Shown here: positions 24,549 through 33,354 of the stretch, in pieces
How the letters are laid out: each line of letters opens with the position of its first letter
How positions within the stretch are numbered: position 1 is the stretch's first letter
Source: Opitutaceae bacterium
GTDB taxonomy: Bacteria; Verrucomicrobiota; Verrucomicrobiia; Opitutales; Opitutaceae
Reading direction: 5' to 3'
DNA length: 64,000 nt
Assembly (NCBI GenBank): GCA_028284235.1
Contig: JANQSC010000075.1
Coordinates: 62,001 to 126,000, forward strand
Made by a program: the position numbers and the translations under genes
Notes under the pieces: model-generated
What the model was told of the DNA's origin: nothing
The model's database searches: none
The model's input: the letters and a program-made list of their open reading frames with translations, nothing else

Positions 24549-26042
24549 CTACACCTTGCTGAGCTTGAAGTCCCAGCCTTTGCGGTACTCTTTATCGATG
24601 AGCTTGTTGGCTTTATTGCTGTTGGTGAAGCGCAGGTTCGGGCCGTCCCACTTGAGTTTCTTTCCGGGGAAATGCAGGCAGACGTTGCCGAGCTGGATGG
24701 TCTCGGTGAACGGGCCGGCGTACTTGAAATTCGAGCCCGGGTAGTCGTAGGGCTTGTTTCCGATCGCCGCCTCGCGGAACTCGGTGTGGTGGCCAATCGA
24801 GGGCTCGTAAACGCGAGCCGGACGATGGTCGCCGGTCTTCTCCTTGAGCTCCATGGCGACTTTCCGGTGCGCCTCGTTCGGGATGATCCGCGAGCTGTCG
24901 CCGTAGTCGCCAGTGACCAGCAACGTGTTCTCCGTGCCGACGTAGAGGTTGCCGGAATTGGCCAGCTCGGCGCCTTGGGCGATCTCCTCGAGCCGCTCGT
25001 GGCGGCGCGGTTTGCCGTTCTTGTCCGTATACGCGTTGTCGGTGCCGTCGTACCAGTAAACTTCGAAGCCGGGACGCTTGTCGGTCGCCCCAAAAGTCCA
25101 TTTCAAAGTCGACCCCTTGGGGAAGGCCGAATCGGTCATGGTGTCGACGTTGAGGGCCTCGACGTGCGTCGGGAAGCCAGGATCGAGCGACATGAAAATA
25201 GAATCCATCGTGTGGCAGGCCATGTCGGCCAGGGCGCCGCCGCCAAAGTCGATCCAGCCGCGCCAGTTGAACGGCAAGTAAGCGCCGCCGCGTTTTCGAG
25301 CCCGTTCCGCGTCGAGGCCACGATCACCAAGATACGGTCGGTCCGCCGCCGGGCCGAGCCAGTTCTGCCAGTCGAGCGTTTCGGGCACCGGGTCCCCGCC
25401 TTTCGGGAGCTCGAATCCTTGCGGCCAGACCGGACGATTGGTGAAGCAGTGGATTTCCTTGATGTCGCCGAGGTGCCCGCCCTGCACGTAAGCCGCGATC
25501 TGGCGGTTGCCTTCGTTGGCGTGTCCTTGGTTCCCCATTTGGGTCGCTAACTTGTAGCGGTCGCAGGCGATGGCGAGCTGGCGGGCTTCCCAAACGGTAT
25601 GGGTCAAGGGCTTTTGGGTGAACACGTGCTTGCCGTGTTCCATCGCCAAAACCGTCGCCGGGTAGTGGCTGTGGTCGGGCGTGCCGATCATGACCGCGTC
25701 GAAACTGTCCGCCGCCTTGTCGAACATCTCGCGGAAGTCCTGAAATCCCTTGGCCGCTTTCCACTGCTTCGCCAGCCAGCTCTGCCCGTCCGTTTCCAGC
25801 TTGGCGATACCCGTGCCAATATTATCGTAGCGAGAGGAATCCACATCGCAATAGGCGCCACAAATGTCGCCATGGGCGATCGTATCGTTGATGTGGCGGC
25901 CATTGATTCCCCCGACGCCGATGAAGGCGACGCGCAGCTTGTCGCCCTTGCTCTCCGCGCTGAGGATGGCAGGCGCCCCGATTATGCCGACGCCGGCCGC
26001 GGTTGAGGTTTTGATGAATTGACGACGCGTAAGCTTGCTCAT
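24549..26042 (-). CDS. Tat-exported Gfo/Idh/MocA oxidoreductase
   Basis: 497 residues. MSKLTRRQFIKTS is a Tat signal (RR at 6-7). The Rossmann fold follows (VAFIGVGGINGRHI, 38-51), then PDHSH (122-126) and QKP at 143-145, where Q replaces the Glu of the usual EKP motif; Lys144 is the catalytic residue. The C-terminal two-domain fold (WIDFGGGALADMACHTMDSIF) matches the Verrucomicrobia/Planctomycetes exported branch, which probably uses a tightly bound NAD(P) on sugar derivatives. It is one of two copies flanking a sulfatase gene; the sulfatase is upstream, separated by 326 bp. Confidence 0.88.
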   Translation of the reverse strand: MSKLTRRQFIKTSTAAGVGIIGAPAILSAESKGDKLRVAFIGVGGINGRHINDTIAHGDICGAYCDVDSSRYDNIGTGIAKLETDGQSWLAKQWKAAKGFQDFREMFDKAADSFDAVMIGTPDHSHYPATVLAMEHGKHVFTQKPLTHTVWEARQLAIACDRYKLATQMGNQGHANEGNRQIAAYVQGGHLGDIKEIHCFTNRPVWPQGFELPKGGDPVPETLDWQNWLGPAADRPYLGDRGLDAERARKRGGAYLPFNWRGWIDFGGGALADMACHTMDSIFMSLDPGFPTHVEALNVDTMTDSAFPKGSTLKWTFGATDKRPGFEVYWYDGTDNAYTDKNGKPRRHERLEEIAQGAELANSGNLYVGTENTLLVTGDYGDSSRIIPNEAHRKVAMELKEKTGDHRPARVYEPSIGHHTEFREAAIGNKPYDYPGSNFKYAGPFTETIQLGNVCLHFPGKKLKWDGPNLRFTNSNKANKLIDKEYRKGWDFKLSKV

Positions 26043-26139
26043 TGGGAATTTTGGTTCGGGTTACTAGAAAACGGGATCCTATAGATTCGTGGGACACGCG
26101 CGCTGGCGAGTGGTTCGCCTAGCACGATGCGGACTGCTT

Positions 26140-26340
26140 CTCTCTGAATCAAGTTAGATTTTGCGGGGTGAAGCGGGAATCAAGCCCAAGCCGACAACAA
26201 ACTGCTCTTATTTCTCGAAATGTCCTACCGTGATTCCCGCTTGCGGGGTGAGCGATCCTGGCCCCGCTAAGCCACCGACGAAGTCGGGGTCTATGACGGA
26301 GGTCCAGTCCCGTGTAGCGGGACGATGCTAAAATTTCATC
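26140..26340. repeat. Divergent hairpin repeat modules
   Basis: Modules resembling family A: GATTCCCGCTTGCGGGG (about 26231-26247), CCACCGACGAAGTCGGGGTCT (about 26272-26292, as in copy 2) and CAGTCCCGTGTAGCGGGAC. They are less regular than the other copies. No coding frame is seen in this gap (26043-26368). Confidence 0.5.
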
Positions 26341-26368
26341 CCGTATCTATACACTCACTACTGTCGAA

Positions 26369-27859
26369 TCAGTCCCTAGCCGGCGCGCACCGTTCGCCAT
26401 CGATGTAACGCTTGAGCAAGCTCCGCATACGTTCCACGCGTTCTGGATGCTCGGCGTAGAGGTTCTTGGACTGGCCCGGATCGCCCTTGAGATTGAACAA
26501 GAGGCCCGGATTGTCATTCCCGTAGTCCTCCAACCCAAAGTACTGCAAATAGTGCTCCGTCTCTTTGCGCGCCGCGCCCGACGCTGCGTCGATGAGCACC
26601 CAGTCCCCTTGCCGCAAAGCGAATTTTCCGGGGGAAGTGTTTTGCACCGTCGCCGTTCGCAAGGGTCGCGTATACGTCTCCCCACGCAAAACGGGTAGCA
26701 GATTGTAGCTGTCGATGGCGACGTCGCTACCCAGATTAAAATCGACGATCTCGGCGAACGTCGCCGCCAAGTCCACTTGGCTCACCACTTCGTCGGAAAA
26801 CGATCCCGCCTCGATGTGTCCGGGCCAGCGAACAACGAAAGGCACACGATGCCCGCCTTCGTAGATGTCGCGTTTCACTCCGCGAAATTTTCCCGAACTC
26901 CATTGATCGAAGGTCTCCAGCCGTTCAAAAGCGTGCGTCTCGGCTCCGTTGTCCGCGGAAAAAACCACCAGCGTGTTTTCGGAGAATCCGCCCTCCTCGA
27001 GCGCCGCCAAAACCTTGCCGACCATCGCGTCGGTCTCGACGACGAAATCGCCGTAGTAGCCGGCTTGCGATTTTCCGTGGAACGCCTGGTTCGGGACAAT
27101 CGGGTAGTGCGGGGAATTGAAGGCCAGATAAACGAAGAACGGCTGATCCGACGTCTGCTTGGAAATCCACTCGACCGTCTTTTCGGTCATGGTAGGCAAG
27201 ATGTCGTAGGGATTCCAGCTCTCCGCCATCGGCCCAGGGCGAAAGCTGCCCCCGCCGGCGAGCGGCTCCGACTTGATAACCGGCCGAGTGGGGATAGTCA
27301 CGAACCGGTCGTCCTCAATCCAGCAATACGGCGGGAAGTTGATCGTTCCATCGCCGAAGTAGTGATCGAACCCACGCTCAAGCGGGCCGCCGGGAAAACG
27401 CTTCGACCAATCGTAGGATTCGGCTTTCACCCAATCCTCCTTCGCCACTCCCGGTTTTCGGATGGCGTCGAAATCCCATCCGAGATGCCATTTGCCGAAC
27501 GCGGCCGTCCGGTATCCACTTTTTCGGAACATCTCGGCAATGGTAAATTCGCCCGCTTCGAAAACCGGCCCGTCGTAGGCTTGAGCAATCCCATGGAATC
27601 GACGCCAGTGATGCTGCCCCGTCAGCATGGCGAAACGGCTCGGCGTGCAAATCCCGGACGAGCTGTGCCCGTCGGTGAAGGTCATCCCGCCGGAGGCGAG
27701 TCGATCGATGTTCGGAGTCTGAATTTTGGCCACTGCATTGCCATAAGACACATCCGCGACGCCCATGTCGTCGGCGTAGAGGATTACCACGTTGGGATGC
27801 TTCGCCGCCCCAGCGGCCGCGCAAAAAACGCACAGTAGTAGAATCGAGAGTAGTTTCAT
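26369..27859 (-). CDS. Secreted sulfatase (CTPSR motif)
   Basis: 496 residues from the ATG at 27859, which starts a clear signal peptide (MKLLSILLLCVFCAAAGA); the frame runs upstream to 27949 without signal character. YADDMGVADVSYG (28-40) carries the metal Asp pair; the formylglycine site is C71-T-P-S-R with FAMLTGQH. GKWHLGWDFD, FSADNGAETHAF and GHRVPFVVRWPG complete the fold. It is probably co-transcribed with the two upstream genes (94 bp to the oxidoreductase stop). Substrate unknown; the pairing with exported Gfo/Idh/MocA enzymes suggests one degradation pathway for a sulfated sugar. Confidence 0.9.
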   Translation of the reverse strand: MKLLSILLLCVFCAAAGAAKHPNVVILYADDMGVADVSYGNAVAKIQTPNIDRLASGGMTFTDGHSSSGICTPSRFAMLTGQHHWRRFHGIAQAYDGPVFEAGEFTIAEMFRKSGYRTAAFGKWHLGWDFDAIRKPGVAKEDWVKAESYDWSKRFPGGPLERGFDHYFGDGTINFPPYCWIEDDRFVTIPTRPVIKSEPLAGGGSFRPGPMAESWNPYDILPTMTEKTVEWISKQTSDQPFFVYLAFNSPHYPIVPNQAFHGKSQAGYYGDFVVETDAMVGKVLAALEEGGFSENTLVVFSADNGAETHAFERLETFDQWSSGKFRGVKRDIYEGGHRVPFVVRWPGHIEAGSFSDEVVSQVDLAATFAEIVDFNLGSDVAIDSYNLLPVLRGETYTRPLRTATVQNTSPGKFALRQGDWVLIDAASGAARKETEHYLQYFGLEDYGNDNPGLLFNLKGDPGQSKNLYAEHPERVERMRSLLKRYIDGERCAPARD

Positions 27860-27953
27860 AAATAAGCTTCCAAGGGTTGTTCGATTCGCGTGGACACGTG
27901 ACTCGCGCGCCGCGCGCCATTCGATGGGACCGCCATACCAGCGCTGCAAGCGA

Positions 27954-29303
27954 TCAAACGAGCTTCCAGCCTTTTCGGTATTCGCGTTTCACATACTGCT
28001 CGGCTTCAGGAGCATTGGTGACTCGCATCGCTTCGGTGTCCCAACGGATCTTTTTCCCCGTTCGATAGGCGACGTTGCCGAGATGGTTGGCTTCGGTGAG
28101 CAAACCGGAGTATTCAAAATCGCACATCGTCGGAGCTCCGCCCTTGCAGGCAACCACCCAGTCTTCGTGATGGCCAGCGGGCGATCGGGGGATGAACGGA
28201 TCCGGCCCTTTGAAACCGGCGAATTTGTCCTCCGGCAGCAGAAGGTGTTTTTTGTAGTCGGATAGCAGCATGCCTTTGTCGCCAACGAACAAATGGCCGC
28301 TCGACCACTGCGGAATGTCTTTCCGCTGCCAGATCTTGGGTTTTTCCAATCCCTGATACCAAGTCAGATTCACAGGAGGCAAATCGCCGCGCGGGCCGTA
28401 CTCGTAGGTGGCCCGCATCGAGGCAGGCGCGATTTCGGGATGCGGTTTGGGCCCCTTCGCTTCGATCGTCAGCGGCGCGTCGAGTTTCAAAGCCCAAAAC
28501 GGGAGATCGATCCAGTGGCTGCCGAGGTCGGACATGGTGCCATTGCCGAAATTCCACCAGCGGTACCAAAGCGGGCCTTCGAAATAATGATGGTGGAACG
28601 GCCGCTCCGGCGCCGGCCCCACCCACAAGTCCCAATTCAAATAGTCCGGTATCGGCTGCGTCTCTTTCGGAGGGCGAATCACGGTATAGCGATCGTTCGC
28701 GTCGCGAGCGGCTTGCACGTTTTTATGCCAGCCCCATGCGCGGGAATTCCAGACGTGGACTTCCTTCACCGCGCCAATCGCTCCGGTTTGAATCAGCTCG
28801 ACCACGCGACGGTAGTTGTCGTTGGCGTGGTTTTGCGTCCCCATTTGCGTGACCACATTGGCGTCGCGAGCGGCCATGCGAATGGTGCGGGCTTCTTCTA
28901 TATTGTACGTGAGCGGCTTCTCGCAGTAGACGTGCTTTCCCAGTTGGAGCGCCGGCAGCGTTGCGAAGGCATGTGTATGCTCGGGAGTGGATACGACCAC
29001 CGCGTCGAATTCCTTCTCGTGATCGAACAGTTTCCGAAAGTCAGTCGCCCGCCGCGCCGTCGGGAAAAACTTTGCCGCGATTCCGAGCTTCTCGGCATTC
29101 ACGTCGCATAGGGCGACAATGTTCTCCTTTTCGAAATAGCCCGTGTTGCGCTGACCTCGATTGCCAAGGCCAATCATCGCGATATTGAGCCGGTTGTTCA
29201 GATTGTGGCCACGGACGATACTAGGAAAGGAGATCGAAGCGGCCGCTCCGACGACCGCGCTGGTTTTGAGAAACGAACGACGATTCATGTTTGGGGTAGT
29301 CAT
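27954..29303 (-). CDS. Tat-exported Gfo/Idh/MocA oxidoreductase
   Basis: 449 residues from the ATG at 29303; an ATG at 29288 would also keep the Tat motif NRRSFLKTS (RR at 8-9). Rossmann fold: IAMIGLGNRGQRN; then TPEHTHAF and the full E128-K-P130 motif with catalytic Lys. HWIDLPFWAL and GTQNHANDNYRR are conserved in the exported branch. It is more typical than the copy at 24549, whose EKP is QKP. It stands between two sulfatase genes on the same strand, so co-regulation is likely. No Shine-Dalgarno sequence is visible. Confidence 0.88.
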   Translation of the reverse strand: MTTPNMNRRSFLKTSAVVGAAASISFPSIVRGHNLNNRLNIAMIGLGNRGQRNTGYFEKENIVALCDVNAEKLGIAAKFFPTARRATDFRKLFDHEKEFDAVVVSTPEHTHAFATLPALQLGKHVYCEKPLTYNIEEARTIRMAARDANVVTQMGTQNHANDNYRRVVELIQTGAIGAVKEVHVWNSRAWGWHKNVQAARDANDRYTVIRPPKETQPIPDYLNWDLWVGPAPERPFHHHYFEGPLWYRWWNFGNGTMSDLGSHWIDLPFWALKLDAPLTIEAKGPKPHPEIAPASMRATYEYGPRGDLPPVNLTWYQGLEKPKIWQRKDIPQWSSGHLFVGDKGMLLSDYKKHLLLPEDKFAGFKGPDPFIPRSPAGHHEDWVVACKGGAPTMCDFEYSGLLTEANHLGNVAYRTGKKIRWDTEAMRVTNAPEAEQYVKREYRKGWKLV

Positions 29304-29416
29304 TGTATTTTCGGGATAGGGGCGCAAGGCACTCAGTTAGAAGTAAGCGAACAGTCCCTATCCTGCAATGGCGCGCCGCTCAATTGCGATGTTATTCTTA
29401 CACCAGGAAGCTGGCC

Positions 29417-30856
29417 TCAACGATTCTCGAACTCTTTGTACAGCGGCGTGCCCGATCCACTGCTGCCAGGCGGAATCGCGGCGTTAGAACTGGGAATCCA
29501 CCGAGTGAGCTCCCGTATCAATGCGCGATGCTCCGGATTGGCGGCCAGATCGAACCGCTCGCGCGGGTCCGAGCGTAGATCATACAACTCCTCGGACCCG
29601 TCGTCGTATCGAATGTACCGCCAACGTTCCGACCGGATACTATGATTATTAGGACCGAACGTGGTCACGGCCGGTCGCTCCCAAACCACGTTCGGACGAG
29701 TCAGCAAGGCCCGCAAACTCACTCCGTCTAAGCCCTTTTTTCGCGGCAGCCCGCAGTAGTCGACCAACGTTGGGAAAATATCGATCAGTCCTACCGGCTT
29801 GGATACACGATGACCCGCGAGCGCGTCCGGTCCCGCGATGATCATCGGCACCCGAGTCGACTCTTCCCAAAGCGTGCGCTTGGCCCAGTGCATCTTCTCT
29901 CCCATGTGGAATCCATGATCGCTCCAAAGAGCAACCAGAGTGTCGTCGCCCGCTCCGCTTCGCTCAAGCCCGTCCAGAACCGTCCCCACACAGTGGTCGA
30001 CAAAAGAAATGCACGCCAAGTAAGACTGCACCAGCGGCTTCCACTCGTTGGCTCCAACCACCCAGTCATGCTTGGGGGCGATGTGACCGAAGGTTAGCGT
30101 TTTCGCGTATTCAGAAAGTTGATCGCGATCGGATTCCAGCACTTCAGGCAATTGCAGTGTCTCCTGTGGATACAGGTCGAACCACTTTTGCGGCACGTAC
30201 AAAGGGACGTGCGGATTGGAAAACCCGATCGCCATGAAAAACGGTTGGTCCCGCTCCGCCAGCTCCTGCAATCGCTCGGCCCCCCAGAGAGCGGTTTGAT
30301 AGTCCTGCGTGTCCTCGTCTCGATCAAAGTAAGGCCCCCAATCCCAGGCCCGACTTCCCTCGAAGGACGCCAAGCGACGTTTCGGTCGCGGAACTGGCAA
30401 CGCGGCCTTCACAATCTCGTCGAACGAGTCGGTTTCCTGCTGTAGCCCCTGCCCATGAAAAATCTTCCCGCGAGTCGTCAGATAATACCCATGGCGTTTG
30501 AAATACTGGAAGAGCGTCTCCGCGTCCGCGTTTTCGGACGCGCCTCTCAACCCGGGCTGGAGAAAATAGATGCCCGTTTTGGAAGGCAGTAGTCCCGAAA
30601 TCATGCTGACCCGGGCCGGGTTGCAAATCGGCGCCTGGCAATGGGCGTTCAAAAAAGTCGTCCCCCGCGCCGCGAGCCGATCCATATTCGGCGTCTTGGC
30701 CTGCGGATGCCCGCCATAGGCCCCCACCCAGTCGTTCAAGTCGTCGATGGCGATAAAGAGAACGTTCCGCGGCTTGTCCTGACTCGCAGGCAAGCAAGTC
30801 GAACCCAGAATGAGAAAAACGAATACACTGAGAAGAGCACAACGGGAATGGGGCAT
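29417..30856 (-). CDS. Secreted sulfatase, iduronate-2-sulfatase-like (CNPAR motif)
   Basis: 479 residues from the ATG at 30856 (MPHSRCALLSVFVFLIL signal peptide). AIDDLNDWVGAYGG (36-49), C78-N-P-A-R, RGKIFHG and SDHGFHMGEKMHWAKRTLWEESTRVP are the marks of the iduronate-2-sulfatase/choline-sulfatase-like group (SulfAtlas S1_7-type), distinct from the other six. It removes sulfate from a uronic or hexose residue of a polysaccharide; the exact sugar is unknown. It heads a likely unit with the downstream oxidoreductase (113 bp) and sulfatase. Confidence 0.88.
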   Translation of the reverse strand: MPHSRCALLSVFVFLILGSTCLPASQDKPRNVLFIAIDDLNDWVGAYGGHPQAKTPNMDRLAARGTTFLNAHCQAPICNPARVSMISGLLPSKTGIYFLQPGLRGASENADAETLFQYFKRHGYYLTTRGKIFHGQGLQQETDSFDEIVKAALPVPRPKRRLASFEGSRAWDWGPYFDRDEDTQDYQTALWGAERLQELAERDQPFFMAIGFSNPHVPLYVPQKWFDLYPQETLQLPEVLESDRDQLSEYAKTLTFGHIAPKHDWVVGANEWKPLVQSYLACISFVDHCVGTVLDGLERSGAGDDTLVALWSDHGFHMGEKMHWAKRTLWEESTRVPMIIAGPDALAGHRVSKPVGLIDIFPTLVDYCGLPRKKGLDGVSLRALLTRPNVVWERPAVTTFGPNNHSIRSERWRYIRYDDGSEELYDLRSDPRERFDLAANPEHRALIRELTRWIPSSNAAIPPGSSGSGTPLYKEFENR

Positions 30857-30991
30857 AGGGATCACAAATTGGCAGGAAATGACATCCGATACAAAACCAA
30901 TCTCTTCAACAGAGACCATGATTGAGTAAGTTAACAGATTGAACTTATGAACTGGATGGTCTTGATGGCGCGAAGATGGAAGATGGGGGTA

Positions 30992-31303
30992 TTTAACAGG
31001 ATGCGTTCGCCCGTTCCGCGATGCGGAACGAGCTCACTCGCTTGATCCCGTCGAAGACCTCGACTTCGTCGGTGGCTCACGCGGGAACTTGATGATCTTG
31101 GAAGCGGGACAAGGATTCTTGTTTTTCGACTCGCAATATAAATCGGATAGTGCCCGACGAGCCGCGTTAGATAACGGGGAATCCAAAGAGATTTGGATCG
31201 CCGGTCCTTACCTTCCTTTCATATGAAATCAAGTTCCCGTCACGCGCAGCGGGTCGGGATCAAGCGAGTGAGCCCGTTATGCGGGCGAACGCATCCTGTT
31301 AAA
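30992..31303. repeat. Family B hairpin repeats as a long inverted pair
   Basis: The forward copy (30992-31093) begins TTTAACAGGATGCGTTCGCC, with a CGTTCCGC/GCGGAACG hairpin, GCTCACTCGCTTGATC, a TCCCG...CGGGA stem carrying an inserted GACCTCGAC/GTCGGTGG module, and AACTTGAT. The reverse copy (31228-31303) starts ATCAAGTTCCCG and ends GCGAACGCATCCTGTTAAA. Outer ends are exact inverted repeats. About 130 bp of non-repeated sequence lies between. It fills the gap 30857-31317; no gene is visible. Confidence 0.75.
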
Positions 31304-31317
31304 CAACGTTCTCTCCC

Positions 31318-32526
31318 TCAGAACTTCAACCACCGCTCCCTCCTCCGGCCATTCAATAACGCCCCGATCCAAGTCGACCGAACCACTAATTCATAGATCG
31401 CGAGTGAAATCACAACGGTCAGAATCGAGATCCCCGCCAGCTTGAGCGCCCAGTGAAACGGCAATTCCGCAAAGACAATCTGCAGCCAAATCACGATGGG
31501 CAAGTGAACGAGATAAAGCCAATAAGACCCGTCGGCGATGTATCGAACCACCTTGCTCGGGCGATCGAACAAGCGCTTGAACACCCCGATGCTCAACGCG
31601 ACCAGCGACCACATCATCAAAGAATAGCTCAACGCGTGCCCCGCCCGAATCAGATCCAGCTGCGGATGCCCCATATCGGCTTGGTATCCGGAAAGCGCGA
31701 GCGAGACCCATACGCTCGCGACGCAAAGCGCGACCCTTGCGCACGTGACTCGCGCAAACGACTCGATGAGCGCGGCCTGGCGATGCAAAACCCAGCCGAA
31801 CCCGAAAAACCCACCGTAGAGCGCGAGCGCGGGCCAATGCGGCGCCAGAGACTTGTCAGGCGTATCCACTCCCCAATTACTCATAAACCACAGGCACGCT
31901 CCCGTTGGAACCGCCAACGCCCACCACGAAAATCGCGAACGCGCTACCCAAGAGACGACCGCGTCCGACCATCGAGTCAGCACCGCGTAAGCCCGCTCGC
32001 TTCGGCCCACAATGGCCCGCATCGCCAGCGCTGCCCCGGTTACGAGAAGCAAGTAGTACAAAAACCAGAGGTGACTGCCGACAAGCAGACCCGTGGGCAG
32101 CTCGCCCAGGCTTAGAAAGCCGATCTTCAATCCGTTGAGAATATCGACCTCCCCACGCATGCTTTCACTCCCCATCACCCAGCCGGAAACGATCAGCGGT
32201 TTGAGCAGAAACCAACCCGCCACGAAGGGAATCGCGATTCGCGTGAACCGCGATTTCATGAAACTGCCCGACCCTTTGCGGTGAAAGGTCATGTGACTGA
32301 AGAAGCCGGCGATAAGAAAGAACAGCTCCATCCGGAACGAGTGGCTCACGTGCATGAAGCTCGCGACGAACGGGCTCGTCGATACGTCCATTACCGCCCA
32401 GCCGATGAATATGGGCATGAAGGACAAACTCGCGTGGAAGACGATTCCAAGCAACAAGGCGAACGCGCGCACGGCATCGAGGTAGTCGAGTCGTGTATTC
32501 AAGGCGGGAGCGGCAATGGGTTTCAT
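31318..32526 (-). CDS. Acyltransferase 3 family membrane protein, OpgC-like
   Basis: 402 residues from the ATG at 32526. About ten membrane segments. The start RLDYLDAVRAFALLLGIVFHASLSF is the acyltransferase-3 signature (His at the end of TM1), with SFRMELFFLIAGFFSHM and SYWLYLVHLPIVIWLQ characteristic of OpgC (glucan succinyltransferase) homologues. It probably transfers an acyl or succinyl group to a periplasmic or surface glycan in the inner membrane. The frame continues upstream to 32622, but without membrane character. It is 25 bp from the CIA30-type gene on the same strand, likely co-transcribed. Confidence 0.83.
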   Translation of the reverse strand: MKPIAAPALNTRLDYLDAVRAFALLLGIVFHASLSFMPIFIGWAVMDVSTSPFVASFMHVSHSFRMELFFLIAGFFSHMTFHRKGSGSFMKSRFTRIAIPFVAGWFLLKPLIVSGWVMGSESMRGEVDILNGLKIGFLSLGELPTGLLVGSHLWFLYYLLLVTGAALAMRAIVGRSERAYAVLTRWSDAVVSWVARSRFSWWALAVPTGACLWFMSNWGVDTPDKSLAPHWPALALYGGFFGFGWVLHRQAALIESFARVTCARVALCVASVWVSLALSGYQADMGHPQLDLIRAGHALSYSLMMWSLVALSIGVFKRLFDRPSKVVRYIADGSYWLYLVHLPIVIWLQIVFAELPFHWALKLAGISILTVVISLAIYELVVRSTWIGALLNGRRRERWLKF

Positions 32527-32551
32527 GTCTTTAGCGTATTGAAGTTCTGGA

Positions 32552-33148
32552 TTAATCGCGATAGAAGCCGACCTCGTCGATTTCGTAATCGAAGGTCCCT
32601 TTTTGGAGGCCGACAGCGACAATGCTGAGCGCGTTGAGCGTCTTGGTGTTCAATCTCGTCTGCTCAGACCAAGCCCGCTTCATCTTCGAGAAGGGAATCT
32701 TCACCTCGTGGAATTCGCCATCGGGATGACGCGCGATCGGCGCGGCGTGAAAATCGAAATTGGTGATCTCCGTACTATTGGCGGAAATCGAGAGATTGCC
32801 CTCGTTCACCCGCACGAGCAGGCGAATACCGTCGTAGGCGCTAGCGTCCCGTGGCAACCCTTGGGGGTCCAAAAGCAAAATCGCGCTCGCCCAACCCGGC
32901 TGGCCGCGCGGCGGCACGATTGTTCCCTTGGCCGACAGAACACCTCCTTCGACTGCGTGCTCGGTCGTGGTTTGGCCACCCGTGGACCGGTCGTCTATAA
33001 ACTGGCGGTCGATGCCGAGGCTGTTTTTTCCAGGATCGCTGAAGTCGTCGACTGTCGATTGTAGCGAAGCCGCGTGCGCTCCGCTGAGAGCGAGGGCCCA
33101 CAGAGTCGCGAGAATTGTGATACGAGTGAGTGATTTGCGTGTGTTCAT
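32552..33148 (-). CDS. Secreted CIA30-type carbohydrate-binding-like protein
   Basis: 198 residues from the ATG at 33148. Signal peptide ends near SGAHA (27). The mature jelly-roll pattern (DDFSDPGKNSLGIDRQFIDD, ASAYDGIRLLVRVNEGN, FHEVKIPFSKMKRAW, LNALSIVAVGLQKGTFDYEIDEVGFYR) is that of the CIA30/NDUFAF1-like domain, related to carbohydrate-binding modules. Members are often found on surface enzymes, but this protein has no catalytic domain. It lies upstream of the acyltransferase on the same strand. An in-frame upstream ATG at 33211 gives no better signal. Function beyond sugar binding is inferred. Confidence 0.72.
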   Translation of the reverse strand: MNTRKSLTRITILATLWALALSGAHAASLQSTVDDFSDPGKNSLGIDRQFIDDRSTGGQTTTEHAVEGGVLSAKGTIVPPRGQPGWASAILLLDPQGLPRDASAYDGIRLLVRVNEGNLSISANSTEITNFDFHAAPIARHPDGEFHEVKIPFSKMKRAWSEQTRLNTKTLNALSIVAVGLQKGTFDYEIDEVGFYRD

Positions 33149-33354
33149 GATAATATGAGTATTCGTTTTCTTTTTCATTTGGACCGGTCGCGCCGACTTG
33201 GGCGTTTCCAATCGTGGTTCGACTCGTATGTGCCGCTGCGCCGATCCGAGGTGACACGATTTTCGCCATTTCCCGCAAATTTCGGTTGGTTTTGTTTTTT
33301 TTTGAAAAAGCTGTCACCTTCCCCCTCCAACCGGGCACTGCTTAGTTGCAGCTC

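Noticed and set aside
24672..25550. Plus-strand frame of 292 codons opposite the Gfo/Idh/MocA gene
   Set aside because: Shadow of the GC-rich codons of 24549-26042; no known domain in its translation.
26777..27838. Plus-strand frame of 353 codons opposite the sulfatase
   Set aside because: Antisense shadow; the sulfatase motifs on the minus strand are complete.
2108..31303. A polysaccharide utilisation locus of the SusCD type
   Set aside because: No TonB-dependent receptor, SusD or glycoside hydrolase gene is present; the sulfatases are dispersed and on both strands.
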